Assembly: GCA_033063855.1 (NCBI GenBank)
Contig: CP093829.1
Coordinates: 18,817,537-18,881,536 of the forward strand
Direction of reading: 5' to 3'
Origin: Smittia aterrima
Taxonomy: Eukaryota; Arthropoda; Insecta; Diptera; Chironomidae
Length of the DNA stretch: 64,000 bases
The position numbers were made by a program, and so were the translations under genes. The notes under the pieces were generated by a model. It did not search any database, was not told where the DNA came from, and worked only from the letters and a program-made list of their open reading frames with translations. Shown in pieces: positions 10,559-22,800 of the stretch (its first letter is position 1; each line of letters begins with the position of its first letter).

Positions 10559-12985
10559 GAGGAGTAACTGAGCTCTGTGTTCATGGCCTTGCCCTTACGA
10601 CTTTTTGATCTTGGACGACGGGAATTTTTCATCGACTTTGCTCATTGTTGGCAAACTCATGTTGCATTTAAACCTAAAATATTTCTCTTTGACGACGACG
10701 ACGCAATATATCAACAAACTCCACGTCAGGAGGCGGAAAAAATTCATTCATGAAAGAGCGAGTCACATTTGATGAGACAGAAGACAATTTTCGGAATGAA
10801 CATGAAAATTTTCGTTTTGTCGTTGTATTTTGAGGCTTCGCCGAAGTCATTAATATTTCATGTAGCAATTTTCTAGGAGTTGCCACAACTTACTTACTTT
10901 AGTTGACATTAAATTTATGAAGTTGTTTGATTTTGTTTTATCCTTGGAGGGAGTTGAGACTTTCTCAAGGTATGTTGACGTGAGCCTTGAACAAAAGCTT
11001 TCAGGAAAAGAGCAAGAAGAAGAGCTCGAATAATTCAAAAGGAATTTTTATAATCGCTTAAAGATTTTTGAATTTTCTTCGAGAGCTCAATGAATAATTC
11101 GACACCCACGCTTTCCTCTCCTTTCTGCTTGATATCACGGGATCCAAGCGTGTATATCTAGCTATAAGCTTCTGTATAGTGCGCGCCAGATTCATTCATG
11201 AATTTTCCTTCTTGAGTTGGTGTATGTGACCATAATAAAAAAGAAACCCCCAAAGCTTTTCACCGCATACATAGAACTAACGAACAGATACGACGATTAC
11301 TTAGAGAGCTTTTCGGGTAGAAAATTCTATTTTTAGAATTAACAGCTCCGATTTTTTTTATTCCTCACAAACACTCACAAGAAAGGCAAATCGTATGTTT
11401 GAGATGTGTCGAATGGAAATCTCTCTCGGAAAAAAAGCTTCTCACTGACACATTTCCTTCTTTTTGCCTCTCGCCTTTGTAAAGCTTAGTGGCGAAGCTC
11501 TCCATTGTTTCGAATACTTTTAATGAAGCTTTTCTCCCGAGATCTGCCCGTGGGGTAAGCTAACCGAAAGAAAGAGCTCTGACAAGCATTGAAGGTAATT
11601 GAAGCAAACTTTCCTTCGAGTTGTCTATTCAATCTACATTTGTAATGACACGAAATGTTATCGCAGGCGGTTGAATGAGCAGTTGCTGAGCTTGACATCC
11701 GAAAATTAAATCTTCTAGAAACTTCTCTTCATAGACTTTCGTAGCAAAGCAAAAACATTGAAATTTATGAACCTTCAGCTAAAGCGAATAATGGTTTCGC
11801 GTAGGTGTCGTTATTGCGCTTCGTGTGTGTATGTGAGCCACACAAAATATTATATTCGCAACATAAATGGACGAGTTACAATTTTACGGATCAAACATAA
11901 AATTATCGCGGTTTCCTTCTGGCGCCGCGTCATGATACATTATTGATATGAAAATTAATGTTATTATAGCTGCGGATGGGAAGCAAAAGAGGAAAATCTC
12001 CATGAATTTGTATAACAAATAGACGATTCAGCTTCTTATGAAAGCTCACGTATTTTGCTTGGAGACTACACTTTGTGAATCCATAACGAAGGATAAAGAG
12101 CGAAATTTTTGTGAATGAGTCCTTCATCGGTCGCTTTTCAACTTCTCTGTGTGTGGATAATTCGCAAAACTAACACAACGAGACGACGGAAGCGGTGGCC
12201 TTCTCTGTTCACATAACGCTTATGTTTATTTTATAAATATTTTCCAACTCTGCTGCAACGATTTGCCAGGAAAATGCAATTCGTGGAATGAAATGAAGCG
12301 ATAACAGTAAAGGTTAAGTTTAATTTTCAGGAAAATTGAATCATCTAACAGGAATTGGAGAACAAAAGCAGTTAAGAGCTCTCCATGCTCGTTGAACTCA
12401 TTTTCTCTCCTCGTGAAGGGCTTTTCAGATAGTGCGAGGTTTTCTTTCTAAAAATAGAAAAATATTTCTTCTTTTCCTGTCGTTTCCTTTTCTTTCTTCG
12501 AATTTACTTTCGACGACTGATGCTGTGTTCGTAAACTGTAAATATGCGAGCGAAATTTTCGCTTCAAGGCGAGAAGGGCGATAAGCTGAGCTAAAGATAA
12601 TGAACATGGACGAGTCTATGAATTGTTTTAAAAATGGAAACGCTGCTCATTTTTCTTCGTTAGCGTTTGATAATCTTGATCATCTCCCGCCCTCTCTTTG
12701 CACTAAGAAGTTCTTAGAAAGAACACTTTTAACTCAATGAGTGTTTGTTTATCAAACTTTAATGCTTCCTCCCTTCTTTTCCGTCTTAAAAGTGAATGCA
12801 TAACGTTCTATAATTCAGAAGAACTCATTTACAATTCAGAGCTTTCGATTCGAACCCGCTGCTGCTGCTGCTGCTTTTCATTAATGAAAAAAGGCGAGTT
12901 TCGCAAAGCTTTGCAGCCGAAAGAAGAACGACGTCAATCGAACGAGAGTAACAAGCACAAGAAGAGCAGGAAATATCCACCCGAA

Positions 12986-12993
12986 TGACGTCA
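12986..12993. promoter_or_regulatory. Perfect CRE palindrome TGACGTCA
   Basis: Exact CREB/ATF consensus, about 1.4 kb upstream of the secreted-protein start. Confidence 0.35.
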
Positions 12994-13918
12994 CAGTCGT
13001 ATCAAGCACTCACACAGTAGCGACGACGAGTTCGATCAATAAAACGAGCCATCTTGTCGGTCCAATCGAAAGCTTTTCTCTGATTGTATTGGTAAAGCTT
13101 CGTACGTAACTTTTTTTTGTCGCATTTGCTCTGAGCTTGTTCATTCTCCTCACAGAATCTTCACTGACGTAAATTTTATTTCACCGGTTTCTTTTTTCGT
13201 CGCTGCATGAAGCGAAGCAGCGGTTGGGGTGTGGAGGGAAAATTTTCATTCATGTGTGGGCGATGGGAGAGACCGAACCACGCAAGACCCGAATCGAAAT
13301 CTATAAATGTGAGGAGTTTTGGCTTTTGAGTTTCAATCGGTTTTGGAAGCTCACAGTGAAAAGTGCTACGAGAAAAATATTGAAGAAAACAAAAGAAGAA
13401 AGAGAAAAAGAAAAGTTTTCTCAGAATAAATAAGTGAAAATAAGAAAAGAAAAGTTTTGAAATCTAATAAACAGTGAAACGAATAAACTTCACATGAGTG
13501 TTTAGACGTTGGAAAGCTTTTTAAGAAACAAGAACAAAAAAATAAAATATTCAGTTGAGTGAGACTAATTGAGGAAATTTCTAAATTCCTTCTTTGGATT
13601 AAAATCACCGCATCCGCTAATTTGAGTTATAAATCGCGGTAAGTAATTACGAACACGATTGGGTTTATATTTTATTGGAAAAGCTTTGAGCTTTCTGTTT
13701 CGGAGGAAAAACAGGAAAAACCTGTTGAAATTAGGTCAATTCGTTTATAAGCACTTTCTACTGTGCAAGGGAAGTGAGAGAAAACAATATTTAGGTTATT
13801 CCCAAGCTGGAACGTTGCGTCGTAATGTAAAAAGCTTCGAGAGCCACAGCGACTAAAAATAACTTTTATCTGCGAATAAAAATTGTTATTAATTGATTTG
13901 CACGAATGAAAATGTCAT

Positions 13919-13926
13919 TGACGTCA
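13919..13926. promoter_or_regulatory. Perfect CRE palindrome TGACGTCA
   Basis: Exact CREB/ATF consensus, about 0.5 kb upstream of the secreted-protein start, inside the probable 5' UTR intron. Confidence 0.35.
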
Positions 13927-14414
13927 CTCGTGAGCTCAACGTTCAATTTATTTAACGAACAAGTTGAGTTCGTCATTAAATTTCATTGTTCTCAGTAACT
14001 CAATCACTTCGATAGCTTCCGGGGCAATATGCAGAGCGATTGAATCTATTAAAACTATCCGAGAGAAACCATTGGGGCAATTTATGTAAAATTCAAAGCG
14101 TAACGACATTAAAACAACATCGTTCTTTTTATCCTCCAGCAGACTTCGTTATATTCTCAATTATGGCGAGAACAAAGTGCATGACAAAACATTTGATAAA
14201 GCGCGGCATTGAATTACTGACAAAGCTTTTATTATTAAAGGAATTTCCTTACTTACATTTCGTCTTCTTTTGTATTCTCATATCAACAGGTACGAGCGTG
14301 AGGATTAAAGCAAGCGCAGCGAGACAGAACGCGAAGCTTTTCGTTCTCTCCCCTAACGCCAAAGAAGAAAAACCAAAACTGATTGTAACTTTGTTTTATC
14401 AAAAGGATTTGAGA

Positions 14415-16804
14415 ATGAAGCCATTTATCGCAGTTTATATTGTTGCGCTGACGTGCGGCTTGACGCACTCGTACTCGGCCTATGGAGGAAGCAAACGATA
14501 CAACAAAGCTAATGTGGTCGATCCCATGACGCCAATATACACACAGCAAGCTCCACAGCAACCGCAGTACTTTGAGAAATCAGCTAGCGCTAATTATCGT
14601 CAGAGTCAACCGCAATATCTGTCACTTCCATATCCGCAACCGCGAATCGCGGACGACTACAATTACAACAGCCGAAATCCTAATCCAACATATTTCTACG
14701 CCCCTCGTCCGGATTATCAGTCTCCGCTCTATGGAACACCAACTTATCGAGGCGACTATCAACCCAAACCTTACTACTTCGCTCAGCCAAGTTATAGTTC
14801 GTCAGATGATCACGAAGCGACCAATCCTTTGGATTACTTGCACGAGGAAATTCAACAAGAGAACGAACGAGAACGTTCATTGAACAATGCAGCGTTTATG
14901 CAAAATCTAGCTCTTTATAACAAACAAGTAGATAGTTTGCATAGTCGACAGCAGCAACTGCAGCAGCTTCAAGAACTCTACAATCTGAAAAATGTTGATC
15001 CAGAAGATTATGATATTGAACAGCCAAGCGACTGGTATGATCAGACTTCAGTCGTCGTCGACCCAAATCAATTTGATGACTATCAACTGATGCCGCAGGC
15101 TTTACCAATCAACCAGTATCAGTATCAACCACGTTCGTCGGACTACGAGGATGAAATGGTGAAAGAACTTCGAGATCTCACGAAACATAATCAACGACAA
15201 CAATCCAACTTTCCATCGATGAAACAGAGCTACGAGCGTCAGCAGGATTGGCAGCAAGACATGCCACAAGAGACCGATGATGTAACCGAGCCTGAATATG
15301 AGGACAACGACGACAGTTGGATAAATTGGGATCAAAAACGAAGCGTTCAGCCAAAGAAAGATTACGGCATCGAGCAAGCTTTTAATAAACTTCCGACACC
15401 AAAGCCGTCGGCAACAACGCAAGCCCCATCGACGTCAACGGAAAAGTCTAAACTCATCGCAAAACTTCACAAAGGTCAGAAGGAAGTTGTTTTGCCACGT
15501 CCCGCAACACCTGTTCGCAAGCCCTTCACCGAGCCCCTCATGAAAATGATGGCAGGTAGCGACGAAGGCAAACCACGGAAATCTGAACAAACACCGCCAA
15601 TTTACAAAACGATTAAGCAAATCATCGACATGGAACAGAACCTAAGTCATGTAAGTTGAACAACCACTTCATTCTTCTTTGTTTTGTCCGTAAGGGGCTA
15701 GGGTTGAATAATTGCGGTTAAAAATAGCTCGAAATGTCATCGCGTCGACCTCAAAAGAGCCCCCGCGTGATACAATTACAAAAGAAAGGCGAAAGAAACA
15801 ACGCCATCAAAGTTAATAATAGTTCGCTCGACTTGACGTTTTCCGCAAACAACTTTTCTTGGTTTCCATGTGAGATTCTGATGGCGACGAATATTTTTAG
15901 TCAAAATGAGATTATCTTCGATCAAAGTTGAGTCAATAGATAAACCAATTTAGTTCGCGTTTAGTCACGAACATTCATCAAACGATTCACTCCTTCTCCA
16001 ATCTCAAACATCGAAAGCTCGCATAACGCAGCCGAATATCGTAAAAACTTCGATTCATTCACAAAAGGGAAATAGAATAGAAAAAACTTTCTATTTTTAT
16101 CACGCGCGTCTCCGACGGAAGAATCAAAATAGCAAAATATGAAACTATCTTCAATGATATCAGCAGAAAAGTTTAAGTCGCAAAGCGAAGATTTCCCTTC
16201 TTTCCCATCCATTGAAGTTTGAATCCATGAGAGGGAGACACACAATAAAATAGGCGCCTCGTTGTTTGTGCAAAATAATCATTTCAATCGATTCGAAAGC
16301 GAGCCGAACTTGTAGGGAAGCAGAGAAAAAATTGTTTTCCTTGCTGCTTGACTTCCCGTTCGTGTATCGAGTGGTGTCAAGTGCTTCTTTTTCTTTCTGT
16401 GGGGATCACTGATGTCACGACTAGCTTTGAGATATCCTTCGTGTTAAACTGGGAGAAGTTGACTCAGAAGTATTCGAGTTCAAATATTTGTTCGAGCCCA
16501 CGCCGCAACTGCGAAAAATTTTGAGCTATTTCTGTCCGATTTAAATAAAGAAATTATAGAGCAAGCCATAAACAATTCGAGTTATGATGATTCTCATTGT
16601 AAGCAATATTTGCATGAAGATTACATTCAAGTTGAGGCCGAAGTCTTAAGAAAACTTTGTTCTCATTTTAATTTAATAAATTCTTTTCTCTCTTTACAGT
16701 TGTCCAACAATGAAATCCCAACGTCAAAGATCCGAAAGCGCTTCGTAAGCAACGAGGAAGCTTTAGTCCAACAATTGAATGGCTTAAAGCGAACATCCAA
16801 GTAA
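14415..16804 (+). CDS. Secreted Tyr/Gln/Pro-rich protein with precursor-like C-terminus, family not recognised
   Basis: I do not recognise the family. Two exons, 14415-15650 and 16700-16804, join in phase across a 1,049-bp intron (GTAAGT donor, CTCTCTTTACAG acceptor) to give 446 residues. The start at 14415 is chosen because it opens a clean signal peptide (about 1-19) and is the first ATG after a likely 5' UTR acceptor near 14289; the frame stays open further upstream without a signal-like start. The body is low-complexity: Tyr-Pro-Gln-rich (about 25-130), a glutamine- and charge-rich, coiled-coil-like segment (about 140-200) and an acidic stretch followed by WINWDQKR. The short second exon reads through IRKR and FVSNEEALVQQLNGL to KR, so a 15-residue peptide is bracketed by dibasic convertase sites. 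It may be a prohormone or an extracellular matrix protein. There is no C-terminal Gly before the last KR, so amidation is not predicted. Confidence 0.7.
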
Positions 16805-19800
16805 ATCATTAAAACGATTCTTTAGAAGGTTTGCTTGTTTCAGTTTGAGATTAGCTATCAATTTTCAAAAAGTTTTCCATTCAAATTATTGTCAACACTG
16901 AGACAAGTTCACCTTCATCTCTTTTTTTATCGAAATTTCTCCTCCTTAGTTCAATTGAAGTAATTAAAATAACGTTTGAGACTGACTTGGTAGTTTAACA
17001 AAAAGAAAAAGAAGAAGAAAAAAAAACTGTTGCATTCTTAAAATGTTTCATTTCTTGAGCATAAAACAAAAAAAAAGATTTGTTTAAACTTCTGAAATCT
17101 GTTTTCAAGACTTTTTAAAAATTATTCAAAAATTAAATTGGATAATCGCGCCAACAACAAAGGAACTAACGAGAGGAAAATTGATTGACGAATTTACTGA
17201 ATTGTAAATGAGACGAGTGAGAGAATTCTCATCTCAAGCTAACAACTTAGATAAACTAATTATATTTTTATATGAATTGGACATAAAAGCGTTTTCAATG
17301 CAACTATAAAATGCATAATGCAAAAAACCCTTCCACGGCAGCTAGAAAAATCGGTTACTTGATGAGCTAGTGGGCACTCGAATAGAGACGAAACACATCA
17401 AGTGGCCGAGCAATTAATGATAAGAGTTTGTACATAAACCAAATAACAATGATGAAAAAAATTATGCGATTTCTGTAAATATTTGCTAATCTTTTGTCAG
17501 ATGCCTCAAACTTTCGATGAGATTCGCTTACTCATTCATCAACAAATTGAGCGAAGACTATTCAACTTTGTGTGCTGAGCATTTATGATTTAAAGCATTT
17601 TTTTCTGTTAGTTTTGAGAGCACACAAATATTTGTCTCGTATCTAAAAGTATTTTATACAAGAGAATAATGGACTGCGGCTATTTATAACTCAACTTAAT
17701 TTATTTACGATCCTTTCTCTTGGCTTCGTCGATGTCCTTTCCTCCCTCGAACTCTTTCTCTCTTGAAATTGCCTCCACTTCCATGAATCTTCGATCAGAC
17801 AAGCAACAAAACGGTCAATGACAATTTAAAAATAGTTTGATTAATGATAATTGACAAGACTACTCAGTCAGCGCACTCGAATAATTATGTTGATGGACAG
17901 GGAACGATGCCGCGCTTTCATCGTTCAGTACGCGAAAGTATGTTGGTCATACCTTCCTTCATTTTCAAAGTTTCATGTTAAATATTTTTCCCGAAAACTT
18001 GCTATCATTTATTTTTCATAAACACGATATCGTGACGTCAAACGTCGCGTTGAGAGAGAAAGAACAGCGACGGCAGGAGCAGGATTACCGAAGCAAAAAA
18101 TCACAGAGAGACTTTACGTTTTGTTGAGCCGCCGGCTCTTGGTTTTTAGCTTAAAGCAGAAACTTTTTATTATCATTGCCATCGGAACTGAAACGCGTGG
18201 CTAATTAGCGCCGATTAAATCTCTGACGAGCGGCTGAAAATAACTGCAAAGGCGCTTTTATTATTTTTAACGTTTTTCCTTTTCCACTCTCAAACATCAT
18301 GAGCTAAAAATAAAGCTCAGCGAACGTCAAGCTTTGACTGCTCGTTTTGATTTAATCATGACAGTGAGAAATTGTTGTGTGGCTTACGTTAATCAAATCT
18401 CATGTTTGAGTTTTCACTAAAGAATCAAAAGAAAAAAATGTTTACGGCTCTGAGGCTTCTCATGATAAAACAAGCTTTAACAACTATTTTTCGATAAAAG
18501 GAATTGAAAATTAATTATGTAAATAACTGTTGAATAACAAAAAGAAAATCGTTGAGGAACACGAGACTTCGATGGCATTTGTGTGTGTTCAGGATCAAGA
18601 GACATTCAACGATCAACGTGAGTCGCTGCTAATGAATCAGATATACTGGAACCATATCCGTTTATTTGCAAATGACCGTCGTTGCATGTTTCGTTGACGA
18701 ACTACACAGAATCCTCATCAACTCTTGAATGTTCGAAAGAAGTTGATCGATAGTAGAAAAACTAAAGTTATGTAAATAAATGTTTCAAATCCATTCACTT
18801 ATTGATGATTGCACTCGGGGATAAGTGGAGAAAATTACTGAATTGGAATCCAGTTGTCAAAGTTCTTTTGCATTTGTTATCTATTGGAATGATAAGCTCA
18901 GGAAGTTAAAATGAAAAAGCAAACTTATACAACTTCAATTCTGAAAGTTTGTTTCTTTGTTTGCAATTAGAATTAAAGGAGAGGTTCATAAAATGATATT
19001 TTTAAACAACAGCAAGCTCTCGCTTGTTGAATTGAAAGCCTAAACAGGAATGGAAGAAAAGTTAATTAAAATCGTGAGGAGTGAAAAATTTCAAAACAAA
19101 AGATTTTTTGTGATATAAACTCATTCACTAATTCAAAAGTATTTTTCATGAAAAAACTTTTCTCAATTCAAAAAAAAACATTTTTTGTCCTGTAAATAAC
19201 ACAAGAGATGTGAAGTCATTGACTTGGGAATCCATCAAAGATTTAAAATCTGTACATATCCTAATATCAAAAGAATAAAAATATTTTTTAAACGTCCTTG
19301 CTTAGAAGGAAAACTATTTTCAAAGCATCCGAACCCGAAATGGAAAAATCTTTACAAAGAAATCAAGGAAAGTTGTTAGTTGACTTCACAGATGGCTTAA
19401 CCGAGGATATGACAATATAAAGCATTGTAAATGAGTTATCGACGAGAACTTTATCAGTTCGATGAGTTTAAGAGGCAACAAATGTTAATTTGGCAGACGA
19501 TCTTTCTATTTATGGCCTGACGTCGCTACGATGTCGAAAAGGGACAGACAAACAATCTTTTACAATAGTTATTTTGATGCCATAGATTTTTTTATTAACA
19601 CAGATCACGAGTTCGGTGGAACTTCGAATCACTATTGAAGCTGACTGATGTAATAAAAAGAAAAAGAAAATATTGATAAAAAATATTCTTGTGTGTGAAT
19701 AAATGCTAAAAAAACTAAAAATATCTTTTTGTTTTCAATCTACAATGTATTTTCAAACCTTTCAGAATCGCATCGAAGGAGGATTTTGTTTTCAGAGAAT

Positions 19801-22800
19801 GCTGACTCGTGTCGTACTCAGCGTTGTAACGAGATAAAGTAAACACGACGTTCTGAGTCGATAACAATGTTTCAAGCATCGCAGCCTTCGAGTTCACAAA
19901 CCATAAGATCTTCCTTCATGCGAATGATTACAGGCAACGACGAGTAAAAATGAAATTGTTTTAAAAATAATTTGAAACTTTTTGTGGCTTCGAATTCATG
20001 AAACGCAATGAATCGATTAGAAGTCAAAACGAAATTCTTGAAGCTTTCAAGAGTCATTTATTCTTAAGCTTTCGTCGGCAGCCGCTGCTTAACCACTGCG
20101 GGACCATCGAGAATATAAATGAGATCGCGATAAAAAATTATTTTGCATCAGCACAAACCGCAAACATCAGCGACCGTCCATCAAATCTCATTTCTCGAAA
20201 ATCCTTCCCCGTCTCGACAAGGTGCTCGCTATTATAAAAAGTCACCCAAAGCTTTTCGTCTCTTCGCTCCACCTTAAAAATTTTCCGCACTCGCTTCTCG
20301 TCTGTACAAAAATTGAAAACTTTTTTTAATCCATTTATGGTTTTCGTAATTTTGTTCAACATTTTTCACATGGCAACAAACGCTTCGACGACAAAACTAT
20401 CATCCTTCATAATTCATTCTCTGTTTTTCTTGGCATTTTCTCATCTCTTCCACTTTGAGGCTCCCAGAAAAGAAAAGGCAAAAATAGTTTTTCGTCTCAA
20501 GCGTGCCCACAGAAGGAAAAAAAATACCTCGAGATCCATCCAAGTGAAAAGTTATTTCAACTTAAATCGCAATTTTTTCTTGCATCTCCTTCCGTCCTTT
20601 TGATTTCGATCTCGTTCCTGGAGCTGTTTTCATCTGAATACATCGGAAAGGTGAACGAACCGTTGCTGGTTAGGTAATGGTTGTGACCCAGATGGAATCT
20701 ATCGTTCTCCTCGTTCGATGGAGATAGGAAAGAGATTGAAACTTCTTTCATTTCTCTTTTTCTGTGTGCAGGCCCAGACATCGTCGTCAGACGATAAACA
20801 ATCCGATAAATTTTAATTTTTCTTTCAATTGCTTCCCGTCGTAAAGCGACAAGGGGGAAAAGTTCCTTTTTTTAGTGAATCCTCAAGATTAAATGAAGAT
20901 AAATTTGACTTATTCGACGGCGGAACTTTTTCTCGGTCTACTGAAAGCTCTAAAATTTTATTGATTTGAAGTTTGAGGCGAATAGACGTTGAATGGATTT
21001 TCCCCCGACTCAATTGGAATTTCCACAATCCGATGGCATCTCTTTCCACTCAGTCGAGAGTGTTTACCTGGTGCCGGATGGTTGTGCAAACGAGGCAGAT
21101 TAAATGCATAAAACATTAACAACGAAACGACATAAAAATTTGAAATTCATGTCGTTAGAGAGAGGAAGCGAGTGCGGCGTTTGTAGTTTGCTTGCCAATG
21201 CCAAAAAATCATCAAAAGATTGCACTTTGCTGATTTCAATTTAAAGTTTATTAGCGTGACTTGATAAATAATTCATCGCCTTTCTCCCTCAGGAAATCTC
21301 TGAAACTTCTTAGAATCAATAAAAGAAATTCTTTGCTCGCAATCGTTTTCAATTTGTTGACTGATATCATTTCTCATTATTCTCCGATCTACTTCCTGTA
21401 AACTCCCATCTGACATTTAACTTCATGCGAAAGAAATCAATCTTCGGGATTGGGCGGAAACCTTAGATAAATTAAATCAGGAAACGAACGAACTTCGAAG
21501 CAAATAATTTAATTTTTTTGTTGAAAATTCCTTTGAAATTCAGCAGAATATGGATCACATATCAAAACGATTGAATTGGATAACACTCGCTATCGTAAGC
21601 GATGGCATTTTGATGAAAGATGAGCCGTGTTCTCTCCCACATCTCGTTTCACTTGGGAAAAATGCGTTAAAGTGATGAGTACAGAAAAGCTTTCGCCTAC
21701 ACGCAATCGACGGACGTTTCGATTAAGCGGATTCAAATCCAATTTATTATTCATTAATGACCCGAATTCGATCAGTCATTGGAAGAGCCGCGAGCGAAAG
21801 GTGGCAATTTCACTCGAAAAGGCTCACTCTCTCCCAAAAGAAAATGCTCTAATTTAGATGTAATGCCGCAAAGTGCCTTCTGCTGTAGCTCGCAAAGCTT
21901 TGAACTCTGACATTTGAATTTGTCGGAATAATTTCGGGTGCGTTCGTCTCTGACTTCCCAAGGCGACTAAGAATTCTTTTCCAAGCCGCCACTCTTCACC
22001 TTCTTGATGAACGCTCCCGACAACACACAGTGAGTTGAATGTTTGCTCAGACGACCTTAGCAAAAAGCTGTCGGGGACAGAAGAAAAGGCTTTCTCTTCC
22101 TTCGAGATCAAAACTGAGAAAAAGGGAAGGAGCAAAACTTTGTTTTCCTATCGAAATATTCAGCATGCATGTTCATGAGGCGAGAGAAAGTAAGTGGAAC
22201 AAACAAAGCATAAATTTTCGTCTTTTCCTGAGCTTACCAAACGAAAAGTTTTCTCCTCTCTTCTTCGGTAGGTAAATGTCAAAGGTCGAGACTATGGAAA
22301 TTGAGAATTTGAAGCATTTCAATTAATTTTCATCTTTTGTAGCTTTTTGAATTGCTAAAGATCATCCGCGCAGATTTTTCATTAAACTAATTTCTTTTCG
22401 CATTCGATGCGTGTTGGCTGTAGCCACGAGACGGCAGTATCCTTCAGAGACTAACATTGCGTTGGCATTTATCGGTTTTTTTCATCGAAACAATTTTGTG
22501 TTTCGATAAAGTTACTTGAGGTCGAAGCACGTGGAACGATTAAATTGCGAGAGAAGCGACGAGTAATTGAAAATTTGTTCAGACGACTGCCGTGTCAAGT
22601 GACTGAGATTGAAAAATATCCACTCGATATAAAATAAATTAATGAACATTTCACCTGGCCGAAGTGTTATTTTCACACTCTAATTACTTCCACGAAACGT
22701 GTCGAGTTAGCTCGAATTAAATTAATTCAACATTCTGCTAATCAATGAGCTAATTAGATTATCGCTGGAATTTCCTGTGGGATCCTTCTTAGAATCGTCT

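Larger units (their letters stand above)
6540..14414. other. Long non-coding region between 7B2 and the secreted-protein gene
   Basis: About 7.9 kb with only short, implausible open frames. It probably contains the 5' UTR introns and promoters of the two flanking genes, which point away from each other. Signals seen are a 7B2 5' UTR acceptor near 6548 (-), CRE palindromes at 10551, 12986 and 13919, a (CTG)5-like run near 12858, TATA-like words near 13301 and 13630, a GTAAGT donor at 13641 and an acceptor at about 14289 (+). Many AAGCTTT words are present. Confidence 0.5.

Noticed and set aside
14040..14414. Longer N-terminus for the secreted protein
   Set aside because: The upstream part crosses a likely 5' UTR splice acceptor near 14289 and would bury the signal peptide.
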